A stretch of DNA of 36,134 bases from Bacteroidaceae bacterium (GTDB lineage Bacteria > Bacteroidota > Bacteroidia > Bacteroidales > Bacteroidaceae), in NCBI GenBank assembly GCA_017938245.1, contig JAGBBX010000053.1, forward strand, positions 1 to 36,134, given 5' to 3'. Positions within the stretch are counted from its first letter, which is position 1; every line of letters starts with the position of its first letter. Below, in pieces: positions 18,201 to 26,583 of the stretch. Both the position numbers and the translations under genes were made by a program. The notes below the pieces were generated by a model that was not told the DNA's origin, ran no database searches, and saw only the letters and a list, made by a program, of their open reading frames with translations.

Positions 18201-18468
18201 ATTAGGAATAGGAAAGCTCATTGGCGCCCCCGTTCCCGGCACAATGACAGCAGTGTGGTGGGAGACACAGATTGACCCCTCTATCGTATTCGGCGTACCT
18301 CAGACAACGGTGTGCGATATGAACGGCAATGCGCTCGAGAACCAGCAGTTGCAACCCGACATCGAGGTTTACAACACTCCCGAAGAGCGTCTCATTGGCA
18401 AGGATGCACAAATTGAGGCAGGCGTTAAGCATCTGCTGCAAGAGGTTAAAAAGAATAAAAAGAAATAA
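15202..18468 (+). CDS. Secreted tricorn-like S41 family peptidase
   Basis: A 1088-residue exported protease homologous to tricorn. Signal peptide MRKIFLLCAALVTMTAGA precedes two beta-propeller regions with PD40-type repeats (SPDGK and SPDSK motifs, about residues 25-330 and 335-540). A highly charged Lys/Glu insert follows (about 552-603), then a C1-like region, a PDZ domain (about 800-870) and the S41 catalytic core. Active-site candidates are His774 in LNASHTG and Ser989 in NYSNAHGF, with RHNGGGW between them. Tricorn cuts peptides into small products; in Bacteroidota such proteins are periplasmic. It lies 12 bp upstream of the GH20 gene, so the two are probably co-transcribed. The charged insert is a plausible surface linker and codes nothing on the other strand. 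Confidence 0.9.
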   Translation: MRKIFLLCAALVTMTAGAQQTPHWLRNSAISPDGKTIAFTYMGDIFTVDATGGSARQITSHEAYDTQPVWSPDSKQIAFASTRKGSMDVYIVSKDGGVPKRLTTHSTSEKPVAFLNSNEILYVAAMMPDNQYGEFPNTSQIYKVSTNGGRPELFSSEYMESLDINAKGEIIYHDKKGYEDQWRKHHRSSITRDIWRTTVDGPRKFTKLSSFNGEDRNPVWAADGNSYYYLSEQNGSFNVYHATADGSNKQITKHGKHPVRFLTADDNGTLCYTFDGDIYTIVPGKSAKKVSISLTADIAPTDRRIMSLTSGAREIAVSKNEKEIAFIARGDVFVTMAEHNSTRRITDTPEQERNVDISPDGRSIVYSAERNGVWGIYMTTIVREEDKYFTHAAELKEEPLVVSNKTSFQPRFSPDGKEVAFLEDRTTLRVINLKSKNVRTVLDGKYNYSYSDGDVSYSWSPDSKWFLTSYIGIGGWNNTDIALVKADGKGEIHNLTESGYTDDNARWALDGKAMIWSSDRAGYRSHGSWGAHSDEYIMFFDAEAYDKFRMNKEELALYEEAEKAQKEKEEKAKKEAEEKKEKKKKKEDKKDDKKEDKKDDVKPLEFDLENRHDRIVRLTTHSSAMGDAYLTKSGDKLYYITRFEAGGDLWERNFRENSTKIVSKGFGYGRLIPNSDQTKLYAGAGGIKCFTISGGSVKHISFSAEFIHKPVEERKYIYDHVWRQVKDKFYDVNLHGVDWEYYGKEYEKFLPHINSNVDFAELLSELLGELNASHTGARSGIGSSYQTAELGVFYDNEYKGDGLKIKEIIKKSPIATAKSKITNGCIIEKINGTAIEKGKDYYPLLENKAGKKILLTVYNPKSKERFEEWVKPITAGEQNTLLYKRWVERKRALVDSLSDGRIGYIHIKGMDSESFRNTYSELLGRYRNHDAVLIDTRHNGGGWLHEDLAILLSGKEYQRFTPRGQYVGSDPFTQWCKPSAVLVCEDNYSNAHGFPNVYKTLGIGKLIGAPVPGTMTAVWWETQIDPSIVFGVPQTTVCDMNGNALENQQLQPDIEVYNTPEERLIGKDAQIEAGVKHLLQEVKKNKKK

Positions 18469-18480
18469 TAATCAACCATT

Positions 18481-21400
18481 ATGAAAAAGTTATCTATTTT
18501 ACTACTATCACTTCTGTGCCTTGTGTCACTACGCGCACAGGAATTTCCAACCATCAGCAGTGAGAGTAATGAGGTGTGGTACCTCATACAGTTTATGAAT
18601 GGTGGCGAGACATTTTCGGCCAATGCCGATGGTGCGCAGATTGCCACAGCCTCGGCCACAGCCACAGACGAGCAACAATGGAAAATAACCGGTAATGCCA
18701 CCGACGGTTACTCGTTTACCAACAAAAAAGGCTACACATTGTATGTACCATCTGCTGCAAAAAATCAGATGGTATCGGCTGCCACCACCCCAAGCGGAGT
18801 GAGTAAGTTCCAGATAAACAAGACCACAAACAGCAGCTACTCAGACGGATACGAGATACAGCCCGTTGGAAACAGCAACATATCGATGAACCTATGGGGC
18901 GGCCCGGGAGCCAACCGAGGTATCGGTCTTTGGGACAAGAGCGACCCTAACAACCCCGTAACATTTACATCGGCAAAGGCAGCGTTGCAGGAGGCAAAGA
19001 TAAGCATAATCCCCTACCCCAAGGAGCTTACTTTTACAAACGAGGACGAGCGTAAGGCACTCTCGGCTCTTACAGCCATTGCCTGTCCCAACGAAGCCAC
19101 ACAAAAGATGGCAACAGAGTTTGCGACAATGGTAGAGAAGGCATCGGGCATTAAGCTCGCAGTGAAAGAGAGCGCCGAGGAGTGTGGCGAGGGTGAAATA
19201 TGGCTGTCGACCGACGCTTCACTCTCGGATGAGGCATATACCCTTGCTGTTACCGAAAAAGGCATTGAGATTAAAGCCTCATCGGACGCAGGATTCTTCT
19301 ATGCCATTCAGACATTGAAGCAACTGCTTCCCCGCGCCATTTTTGGTCACAACGAACAGGAACCCGATTGGAGTATTCCATACGTAACCATTAGCGACGC
19401 ACCGCAATACGGACACCGCGGCTTTATGATGGACGTTGCCCGCCACTTCTTCGACAAGGACGAGGTAAAGAGAGTGCTCGATATTATGGCACTCTACAAG
19501 ATGAACCGCCTGCATTGGCATCTGACCGACGACCAGGGCTGGCGCATCGAGATACCCGAATATCCTCTGCTCACCGAGGTTGGTGCAGTGCGCAGCGGTT
19601 CGTTCACAAACCCCGGCGAGGGCACAAAATTCTTCGACGACACAGAGTATGGTCGCGGAATGTGGTTCTCACAGGACGACCTGCGCGAGATTGTAGCCTA
19701 CGCAGCCGAGCGTAACATCGACATTCTGCCCGAGATTGACCTTCCAGGACATATGGTAGCCGCTGTAACAGCCTACCCCGAATTTAGTTGTGACCCCACA
19801 AAGAATTATTCGGTGCGCCTCGACAGCGGAATATCGGAGGATGTACTGAATATTGGCAAGGACGAGGTAATTGACTTCCTCAAATGCGTGCTCGACAATG
19901 TAGCCGCAATCTTCCCCTACCCCTATATTCACATCGGTGGTGACGAGTGTCCCACCACACAATGGCAGACAAACGAAGATTGCCTGCGTCGTGTACGCGA
20001 AGAGGGTCTCACAGGAGTGAATCAGTTGCAATCGTGGTTGGTCGAGGAGCTTGGCACCTACCTTAAGGAGAAGCACGGCAAAGATATTGTCGTGTGGGAC
20101 GAGCTTCTATCGCATTGGAGCAGTAACAACAAGGTTAAGCCTGTTATTATGGCGTGGAACAGCATAGGCAAGAGCGCCGATGCTGCCAACAAGGGTTTCA
20201 AGAGTATTATTACTCCCTACTCACACGTTTATCTCGACTTTATGCAGGTACCCGCCGACCGCACTATCATCGATGAGCCTTACTATGGCGGTTGGGGCGA
20301 CTCTCACGTGAACACAATAGAGGAGGTTTATTCGCTGAATCCCGTATCGTCACTCGGTGGACGCGAGGAGTATTGTATGGGTGTTCAGGGTAACTTGTGG
20401 GCCGAGACACTGAATGACGACATTGAGCTGGAGTATCAGTTGCTGCCCCGTATGCTGGCACTTGCCGAGACAGGTTGGTTGCCCACTGCAAAAAAGAGCT
20501 GGGGCTCTTTCTACAAGCGTCTGCAAACACACGATGAGATTCTCGATGCTCTTGGCTACACATACGCCAAGCACTATATCGAGCAGGCCGAACTGAGCGA
20601 TGAGGAGCAAACAATACTCGAAGCACAGAATATTCTGACAACAAGCATCAGAGGTGCAGTAGGCTACCCCTCGGCAGAGCTTCACGATGCCCTTGCAGTT
20701 GCCATCGAGAGTGGCGATGCATCTGCAATATCGGCAGCAGTCAGCGCATACAAGAAAGGCGAGATAACACAACCACAGATAGGAAAGACCTATCAGATTG
20801 TGTCGGCATCTACCTACTACAAAAAGCAGTTTGCAGGCTCTACAATGTATGTCACCGAGAGCGGTGTACGTTTCCACTACACACCGCAGGTTGAGCCCGA
20901 GGAGCTGTGGCAGTTCGAACCACAGGAGAGCGGATATATGCTAAAAAACCTGTGCAACGGACTTCAGTTGAGTATGCCCACATACAACGCAGCAGTGAAA
21001 ATGAGCGAAAGCGGAACAGCTGTGCGCATAGACAAAGCCACCATTGCCACACGCGACTACACTTTTATCCCCGGCGTTGTGACAATATCGGCTGTAGCAG
21101 GATACAAGCCGTTGGCAACAGGCAACATCAAGCGCCTGCACGCCGAGCTGTCGGGTAATGTAAATGCCTACAACAATCCCGCGCTCTGTTACCCCGGCAC
21201 CTGGTACATTGTAGAAGTCAGCGATTTTACTGCACAGTTACAAGGATTGTATGACAAATGTGTACGCATTGTCGAAAAGGCCGCTCCCGGAAAGATTGGT
21301 GAGCCTACAAACGAAGCCATCGATTTTCTGCAGAACAGCCTTATTACTCCCGCAAAGGCACTTTTGGAACAGGGCAATATTACAGAGGAGACATACAACA

Positions 21401-21993
21401 TATACGTAGCGTTGTACAACCAATTCCTGATGATGCCTCGTACCGATATAATCGATGCTCTGCGCGAGGATGTATACTACTACATTCGCAATGCCTACTT
21501 CACAAACTACTATGCTGTTTGCAGCAGCAGCGGACGAGTAGAGCCCAAGACAAATGGCAGCGGTGACGGCTACCTGTGGTCTATCAGAAAGAACGGCGAC
21601 GGCACCGTAAGCATATATAGCAAACTAAACGGAAAGAGTGCATATATTGCCAACGACGTTGCCGACCAGACAGTACGAGTAGGAAAGGAGTACTCGTGGA
21701 CACTTGAGCAGATGACTGTCGATACAGGAGATACAGGTATCTGTATAATCGGCAACAAGGGCGCCACAAGCTGGTACATAAACCCCGACTCTTGGAGCTA
21801 CGTACTCACAAAGCCTTTCTGGGGAGCAAGCATCTGGAGTTTCGAGGAATCGACTATCGAAGTTGAGACAGGCATCGAAGCAATAGAGAATAACAGCAAC
21901 AGTGGCAAGGTATACGACCTTCAGGGACGCGTGGTAAATAATCCCTCACAAGGTATATATATTGTAGACGGCAAGAAAGTTTTCGTTAAATAA
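18481..21993 (+). CDS. Secreted GH20 beta-N-acetylhexosaminidase, multidomain
   Basis: A 1170-residue exported glycosidase (signal peptide MKKLSILLLSLLCLVSLRAQ). Parts: an N-terminal ricin- or lectin-like segment (about residues 25-160), a GH20b alpha/beta domain (170-300), and the GH20 barrel (about 310-680) with the catalytic Asp488-Glu489 pair in HIGGDECP and the family motif FMMDVARHF. Helical and further lectin-like modules follow to about 1130. The C-terminal stretch IEAIENN, VYDLQGRVV and GIYIVDGKKVFVK looks like the short sorting-type tail common on secreted Prevotella/Bacteroidales proteins and may direct type IX export. The enzyme should release terminal GlcNAc or GalNAc, for example from mucin or host glycans. 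It closes the operon with the tricorn-like gene. Confidence 0.92.
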   Translation: MKKLSILLLSLLCLVSLRAQEFPTISSESNEVWYLIQFMNGGETFSANADGAQIATASATATDEQQWKITGNATDGYSFTNKKGYTLYVPSAAKNQMVSAATTPSGVSKFQINKTTNSSYSDGYEIQPVGNSNISMNLWGGPGANRGIGLWDKSDPNNPVTFTSAKAALQEAKISIIPYPKELTFTNEDERKALSALTAIACPNEATQKMATEFATMVEKASGIKLAVKESAEECGEGEIWLSTDASLSDEAYTLAVTEKGIEIKASSDAGFFYAIQTLKQLLPRAIFGHNEQEPDWSIPYVTISDAPQYGHRGFMMDVARHFFDKDEVKRVLDIMALYKMNRLHWHLTDDQGWRIEIPEYPLLTEVGAVRSGSFTNPGEGTKFFDDTEYGRGMWFSQDDLREIVAYAAERNIDILPEIDLPGHMVAAVTAYPEFSCDPTKNYSVRLDSGISEDVLNIGKDEVIDFLKCVLDNVAAIFPYPYIHIGGDECPTTQWQTNEDCLRRVREEGLTGVNQLQSWLVEELGTYLKEKHGKDIVVWDELLSHWSSNNKVKPVIMAWNSIGKSADAANKGFKSIITPYSHVYLDFMQVPADRTIIDEPYYGGWGDSHVNTIEEVYSLNPVSSLGGREEYCMGVQGNLWAETLNDDIELEYQLLPRMLALAETGWLPTAKKSWGSFYKRLQTHDEILDALGYTYAKHYIEQAELSDEEQTILEAQNILTTSIRGAVGYPSAELHDALAVAIESGDASAISAAVSAYKKGEITQPQIGKTYQIVSASTYYKKQFAGSTMYVTESGVRFHYTPQVEPEELWQFEPQESGYMLKNLCNGLQLSMPTYNAAVKMSESGTAVRIDKATIATRDYTFIPGVVTISAVAGYKPLATGNIKRLHAELSGNVNAYNNPALCYPGTWYIVEVSDFTAQLQGLYDKCVRIVEKAAPGKIGEPTNEAIDFLQNSLITPAKALLEQGNITEETYNIYVALYNQFLMMPRTDIIDALREDVYYYIRNAYFTNYYAVCSSSGRVEPKTNGSGDGYLWSIRKNGDGTVSIYSKLNGKSAYIANDVADQTVRVGKEYSWTLEQMTVDTGDTGICIIGNKGATSWYINPDSWSYVLTKPFWGASIWSFEESTIEVETGIEAIENNSNSGKVYDLQGRVVNNPSQGIYIVDGKKVFVK

Positions 21994-22010
21994 CGTAAGT
22001 TTCACATTGA

Positions 22011-22045
22011 GATGTATGCGATTATAAATCGCCCCTACACACAAT
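22011..22045 (-). repeat. Fragment of the 161-bp repeat family
   Basis: TGCGATTATAAATCGC followed by CCCTACACACAAT matches one hairpin and the flank of the arrays at 2785 and 12871. It lies in the 3' region of the GH20 gene. Confidence 0.6.
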
Positions 22046-22106
22046 CGATTAGAAATTATTTTCTCTTGGTTATATAATTAACATATCAGAAAACAGATTG
22101 GAATTG

Positions 22107-22140
22107 GGGTGCATCTTTCAAAAAGATGCTCCCTTTTTTT
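22107..22140 (+). terminator. Strong intrinsic terminator of the tricorn/GH20 operon
   Basis: GGGTGCATCTTT (22107-22118) pairs with AAAGATGCTCCC (22122-22133) with one mismatch and a 3-base loop, followed at once by seven T residues. The T run overlaps the -33 box of the next promoter. Confidence 0.88.
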
Positions 22141-22168
22141 GTATATAAAAATTTATTAAATAATTTTG
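22138..22168 (+). promoter_or_regulatory. Consensus promoter for the GT2 gene, apparently leaderless
   Basis: TTTG (22138-22141), a 19-bp spacer and TAATTTTG (22161-22168) match the Bacteroidetes consensus exactly. The ATG at 22175 begins only seven bases after the end of the -7 box, where transcription would be expected to start. The mRNA would have no, or almost no, 5' leader. Confidence 0.75.
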
Positions 22169-22174
22169 CACAGA

Positions 22175-23074
22175 ATGTTATCAATACTTATTCCTACAAG
22201 AGACTACTGCTGTCGCACATTGGTAGAGAGCCTGCATCGGCAGGCCGACAGTTTGGGTATCGACTACGAGATTATCGTGGGCGAGGATGGCTCATCGCCA
22301 AAAGGTATTGCACTTAATGCCCCATTGGCACAAATGCCACACTGCCACATTATAGTTAAACAGACAAATGTAGGACGCTCGAAGATACGTAACATCCTGG
22401 CACAAGAGGCACGCGGACGAAATATCTTCTTCATCGACAGCGATGCTGTTGTAGAGCAAGGGGATATTCTGAAACGATACAGCGAGGCACTCGAAGAGCA
22501 CTCCGTTGTGTGCGGCGGTCTGTATCACTCGGAGCACCCTCTTACCAACAGCTGCACACTGCGTCACCGCTACGAACGCGCCGCCGACAAACGTCGCAGC
22601 GCCAAAGAGCGCAACAAAGCACCGTATGACCGATTCACAACATTCTGTTTCGCAATTCGTCGTGAACTGTTTTTAGAAATACGATTCGACGAGAGCATAA
22701 AGAATTATGGTTACGAAGATACCATTTTCGGCTACGAACTTCGGCAAAGAGGAGTTACAATAAAACACATTGACGCACCGCTCTTACACATCGGTTTAGA
22801 GAGCAACAAGGTGTATCTTGCAAAGGTCGAGGAGTCGCTTCACACACTGCTGCAACTACAAGACAAGATAGCTCCCACCACCCTGCTGCGATGTTACACA
22901 CGATTAAAGAATCTGCACCTCACAGGAATAGTCCTTTTCTTGTGGAAAGCGCTTCGCCATATACTTCGCGCCAATCTACTGAGCCAACACCCCTCTCTGA
23001 CATTGCTGAATTTTTATAAGATAGGTTACTACTGCTCGATAAGCAATAAGGCAGATAAACAGATTCAAAAGTGA
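22175..23074 (+). CDS. Family 2 glycosyltransferase
   Basis: A 299-residue GT-A fold transferase. Visible: MLSILIPTRDY at the N-terminus, nucleotide-binding VGEDGSSP, the acceptor-side DXD-like segment FFIDSDAVVEQGDI, and ENYG-like KNYGYEDTIFGYEL near residue 180, typical of GT2 enzymes building surface polysaccharides. A frame from TTG at 22166 is possible, but that TTG is the end of the -7 box, so ATG at 22175 is preferred. The C-terminus is basic with a possible membrane-proximal helix. It stands alone between two terminators, outside any glycan cluster, so its donor and acceptor are unknown. Confidence 0.85.
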   Translation: MLSILIPTRDYCCRTLVESLHRQADSLGIDYEIIVGEDGSSPKGIALNAPLAQMPHCHIIVKQTNVGRSKIRNILAQEARGRNIFFIDSDAVVEQGDILKRYSEALEEHSVVCGGLYHSEHPLTNSCTLRHRYERAADKRRSAKERNKAPYDRFTTFCFAIRRELFLEIRFDESIKNYGYEDTIFGYELRQRGVTIKHIDAPLLHIGLESNKVYLAKVEESLHTLLQLQDKIAPTTLLRCYTRLKNLHLTGIVLFLWKALRHILRANLLSQHPSLTLLNFYKIGYYCSISNKADKQIQK

Positions 23075-23081
23075 AGTAAAG

Positions 23082-23112
23082 AAGTGATTGATATTTAAGC
23101 AATCACTTTTCG
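23082..23112 (+). terminator. Terminator of the GT2 gene
   Basis: AAGTGATTG (23082-23090) pairs perfectly with CAATCACTT (23100-23108), with a 9-base loop. TTCGTACATTT follows. It lies 8 bp after the stop codon. Confidence 0.65.
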
Positions 23113-23153
23113 TACATTTCATAACCTTCACAGAAAACTATTTACCCAATTTA

Positions 23154-23185
23154 TTGGATTTTTTGGCAGATATTCACTAATTTTG
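23154..23185 (+). promoter_or_regulatory. Candidate promoter of glnS
   Basis: TAATTTTG at 23178-23185 is an exact -7 match. TTGG at 23154-23157 sits 20 bp upstream as a weak -33 element. The box lies 60 bp before the ATG. Confidence 0.5.
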
Positions 23186-23245
23186 CAAGTTGTTGGCATT
23201 GTGCCATAAATAGCAATTTGAATAACATAAAAGTATCATTATATA

Positions 23246-24988
23246 ATGAGCGAGATTAACGAAACAGAAAAGAGCGAGAAGAAAAGCCTCAGTTTCATTG
23301 AACAGATTATTGTGAATGACCTTGAGGAGGGTAAGAATGGCAGACGAATACAGACACGTTTCCCGCCCGAGCCCAACGGCTATCTTCATATTGGTCACGC
23401 AAAGGCAATACATTTGGACTTTGGAATGGCTCAGAAGTATAACGGAATATGTAACCTGCGTTTCGACGATACCAACCCCAGCAAAGAGGAGACCGAATAT
23501 GTAGAGTCTATTATGGAGGATATAAAATGGTTGGGATTCGATTGGGCCAATGTCTACTATGCTTCGGACTATTTCCAGCAGTTGTGGAACTTTGCAGTGC
23601 GTCTTATTAAAGAGGGCAAGGCATATATCGACGAGCAGACATCGGAGCAGATAGCACAGCAGAAAGGCACCCCTACACAGGCAGGAACCGAGAGCCCTTA
23701 TCGCAACCGCCCCATTGAAGAGAGTCTCGAGCTTTTCTACAAAATGAACAGCGGCGAGGTACCCGAGGGAGCAATGGTGCTTCGTGCCAAAATTGATATG
23801 GCACACTCGAATATGCACTTCCGCGACCCCATCATCTACCGCGTAGTTATGCACCCTCATCACCGTACCGGCAGCACCTGGAAGGCCTATCCTATGTACG
23901 ACTTTGCACACGGACAGAGCGACTTCTTCGAGGGCGTTACACACTCGCTTTGTACACTTGAATTTGTGCCCCACCGTCCCCTGTACGACCTCTTCGTCGA
24001 TTGGGTGAAAGAGGGCAAGGAGCTCGACGACAACCGTCCCCGCCAGTACGAGTTCAACAAGCTGAACCTGAGCTACACACTTATGAGCAAGCGCAACCTG
24101 CTCACCCTTGTAAAGGAAAAACTTGTTAACGGCTGGGACGACCCCCGTATGCCGACACTATGCGGTATACGCCGTCGTGGTTACTCTCCCGAGTCGATAG
24201 CCAAATTCATAGACAAGATTGGATATACAAAATACGATGCACTTAACGACATCTCACTGCTTGAGTCGGCAGTGCGCGAAGACCTTAACAGCCGTGCCAC
24301 ACGCGTATCGGCGGTAATAAACCCGGTAAAATTGGTTATTACAAACTACCCCGAGGACAAGGTTGAGACACTACAGGCAGTAAACAACCCCGAAGACCCC
24401 AACAGCGGCACACACAACATAGAGTTCAGCCGCGAATTGTGGATAGAGCGCGACGACTTTATGGAGGACGCTCCCAAGAGTTTCTACCGTCTTACCCCCG
24501 GTCGCGAGGTGCGTCTAAAGAATGCTTACATCGTGCTGTGTACAGGATGCAATAAAGATGCCGATGGCAACGTTACCGAAGTTCTTTGCGAATATATCCC
24601 CCAGACAAAGACCGGCGAGGCCGAGGCCAACCGCAAGGTAAAGAGTACTCTGCACTGGGTAAGTTGCGCACACAGCGTACAGGCCGAGGTTCGTCTCTAC
24701 GACCGTTTGTGGAAAGTAGAGAACCCACGCGACGAGCTTGCAGCAGTGCGCGAGGCAAAGCAGTGCGACGCACTCACCGGTATGAAAGAGATTATAAATC
24801 CCGACTCATTGCAGATACTCACCAACTGCTACGTTGAGGAGTTTGCAGCCGACCTCAAGCCACTCGATTATTTGCAGTTCCAGCGAATAGGATACTTTAA
24901 TGTCGACCCCGACAGCCGTCCCGGACACCCCGTATTCAACCGCACCGTATCGCTAAAAGATACCTGGAGCAAGGTAAAAGGAAAATAA
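23246..24988 (+). CDS. glnS: Glutaminyl-tRNA synthetase
   Basis: A 580-residue class I synthetase charging tRNA-Gln. It shows PPEPNGYLHIGHAK with the HIGH motif at residues 48-51, RFDDTNPSKEETEYV, and the MSKR loop at 280-283 (the KMSKS equivalent). The GlnRS form of the N-terminal motif (FPPEPNGYLHIGH) separates it from GltX. The C-terminal beta-barrel anticodon domains are complete, with VLCEYIPQTKTGEA and HWVSCAHSVQAEVRLYDRLW. It is close to the usual bacterial length plus a short acidic N-terminal lead. It is expressed from its own promoter and followed by a hairpin at 25006. Confidence 0.96.
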   Translation: MSEINETEKSEKKSLSFIEQIIVNDLEEGKNGRRIQTRFPPEPNGYLHIGHAKAIHLDFGMAQKYNGICNLRFDDTNPSKEETEYVESIMEDIKWLGFDWANVYYASDYFQQLWNFAVRLIKEGKAYIDEQTSEQIAQQKGTPTQAGTESPYRNRPIEESLELFYKMNSGEVPEGAMVLRAKIDMAHSNMHFRDPIIYRVVMHPHHRTGSTWKAYPMYDFAHGQSDFFEGVTHSLCTLEFVPHRPLYDLFVDWVKEGKELDDNRPRQYEFNKLNLSYTLMSKRNLLTLVKEKLVNGWDDPRMPTLCGIRRRGYSPESIAKFIDKIGYTKYDALNDISLLESAVREDLNSRATRVSAVINPVKLVITNYPEDKVETLQAVNNPEDPNSGTHNIEFSRELWIERDDFMEDAPKSFYRLTPGREVRLKNAYIVLCTGCNKDADGNVTEVLCEYIPQTKTGEAEANRKVKSTLHWVSCAHSVQAEVRLYDRLWKVENPRDELAAVREAKQCDALTGMKEIINPDSLQILTNCYVEEFAADLKPLDYLQFQRIGYFNVDPDSRPGHPVFNRTVSLKDTWSKVKGK

Positions 24989-25005
24989 TCGCAGTAATTA
25001 CATAT

Positions 25006-25048
25006 AAGAGGGTGTGTCGAGAGAAAAAAGGCATACCCTCTTGTTTCT
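25006..25048 (+). terminator. Terminator after glnS
   Basis: AAGAGGGTGTG (25006-25016) pairs with CATACCCTCTT (25032-25042), allowing one G-T pair, across a 15-base loop. GTTTCTTTG follows. Confidence 0.55.
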
Positions 25049-25080
25049 TTGCATAACAGTAAAAGAAAAAATAATCCTCT

Positions 25081-26505
25081 ATGAATAACGACAAAGAATA
25101 CTTCGAGACACCCGAGTTTCGCGACCTGCTAAAGAGATACGAGCAGATGAAAGAAGAGAACAACAATCTCTACTTCGAGACCGACCAACTTGCCGATATT
25201 CTATCGTACTACCTCTTTCACGAAAAGGCGCAAGAGGTTGAGGAGGTATATACCCTAGCCAAGCGTCTGCACCCGGGAAGTCCCGAGATTACCAAGATGG
25301 AGGTACGTATGTTACTTTCGTACAACAGTCCCGAGGCAGCACTGCCACTACTCGAAAAACTACAATATGTCGAGGACGAGGAGACACTGCTATTGAAAGC
25401 CGAAACATACCTTGCAATAAAGGATTTTAAGACAGCCCGTCGAATAGCCCGCGAGCTATTGCGCCGAAGCACAATCACCGACGAGGCATCATACGAAGCA
25501 TTAGAGATTATGCTCGACTGCGGATTTGCACAAGATGTTCTTTCAACTGCTGACAAAGGGCTTGGCAGTTATCCCGGTAACCGTAACCTATTGGAGGTGA
25601 AAGCCGAAAGTCTGATTGAGTTGCAACGTACCGACGAGGCAATAGAGATATACAACAGTCTTTTAGACGAGGAGCCCTACTCCACTTTCTATTGGGAGCA
25701 GTTGGGACATATATATTTTATGATAAGACGATTCGGCAAAGCATTGGAGTGCTTCGAGTACGAATCGACAATAGACGACAGTATAGAGTATGCCAAGATG
25801 ATGCAGGCCTACTGCTACCATCATCTGCGCGACTACGAGAAGTCGAAAAAGTTATTCGCCTCATTAGGAGATAAATACCCCAAAAGTATTATCCCCGACT
25901 TTTATCAGGCTCTGGCCACTGCATATAGTTCGGGAGCGACGTCGGGAATAAGCGAATTTAAGAGAGTAGCCGAAAAGAGCGCAAAAAAGGGGCTTGGCAT
26001 AGAGACAATGCTTTCGCTGCTAAACATAGCACTGCTTCTTTACAGAATAAACGAGATTGACACTGCTATCACATATATAGAAGAGGCAATGCACTATAAA
26101 CCCGAGAGTCATATCTTAAAGCAGATAATTGCAAATGAGAGCGCACTTTATGAGCTTCGCGACAAGGAGAATATGACATTCCCCGATATAAATGCAACCG
26201 AAGCAAAAGAGTGGCAAACGTATGAGATTATCTTCGAGCTTTGTAAACAGTTAATAGAGAAAGGCGCCTCACCGCTTGCGCTTTACCCGCTGCGCATAGC
26301 ACGCAATATTGCTCCTGACACTGCAGAGATTGACGCATATATAGCGTATACTCTCTACCGCAGCGACTGCAAGAATGAGGAGTTCAAGCAGATGATTGCC
26401 TCGGCATTAGATGGAAAAAGCGACTCTCTCTTTAGGCTGTTCAATGTACCATACAGCAGCGATATTATGCTCGATGAATTTATTTCGCGTATAACCACCA
26501 ATTAA
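25081..26505 (+). CDS. Tetratricopeptide-repeat protein
   Basis: A 474-residue, all-helical protein with TPR-type repeats throughout; clear units include AQEVEEVYTLAKRLHPGSPEI, DEAIEIYNSLLDEEPYSTF, FGKALECFEYESTIDDSIE and IDTAITYIEEAMHYKPESH. It has no signal peptide and no membrane segment, so it is probably a cytoplasmic scaffold. TPRs bind partner proteins; nothing here names the partner. The N-terminus (NNDKEYFETPEFRDLLKRYEQM) is charged and helical, as in many Bacteroidota homologues. It is a single-gene unit between a glnS terminator and a bidirectional hairpin at 26513. Confidence 0.8.
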   Translation: MNNDKEYFETPEFRDLLKRYEQMKEENNNLYFETDQLADILSYYLFHEKAQEVEEVYTLAKRLHPGSPEITKMEVRMLLSYNSPEAALPLLEKLQYVEDEETLLLKAETYLAIKDFKTARRIARELLRRSTITDEASYEALEIMLDCGFAQDVLSTADKGLGSYPGNRNLLEVKAESLIELQRTDEAIEIYNSLLDEEPYSTFYWEQLGHIYFMIRRFGKALECFEYESTIDDSIEYAKMMQAYCYHHLRDYEKSKKLFASLGDKYPKSIIPDFYQALATAYSSGATSGISEFKRVAEKSAKKGLGIETMLSLLNIALLLYRINEIDTAITYIEEAMHYKPESHILKQIIANESALYELRDKENMTFPDINATEAKEWQTYEIIFELCKQLIEKGASPLALYPLRIARNIAPDTAEIDAYIAYTLYRSDCKNEEFKQMIASALDGKSDSLFRLFNVPYSSDIMLDEFISRITTN

Positions 26506-26512
26506 AAACTGT

Positions 26513-26545
26513 CTTGCCACGCTGTGTTACGGCGTGGCAAGGTTT
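26513..26545. terminator. Bidirectional terminator between TPR gene and manC
   Basis: CTTGCCACGC (26513-26522) pairs perfectly with GCGTGGCAAG (26532-26541), with a 9-base loop. It is followed by GTTTAAAAG on the plus strand and by ACAGTTTTTAATT on the minus strand. Confidence 0.7.
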
Positions 26546-26583
26546 AAAAGTTTATAAAGTTTATAATAAACGTTTATCGATTA

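Noticed and set aside
22166-22174. TTG start for the GT2 gene
   Set aside because: The TTG forms the last bases of an exact -7 promoter box, and the downstream ATG gives the usual GT2 N-terminus.
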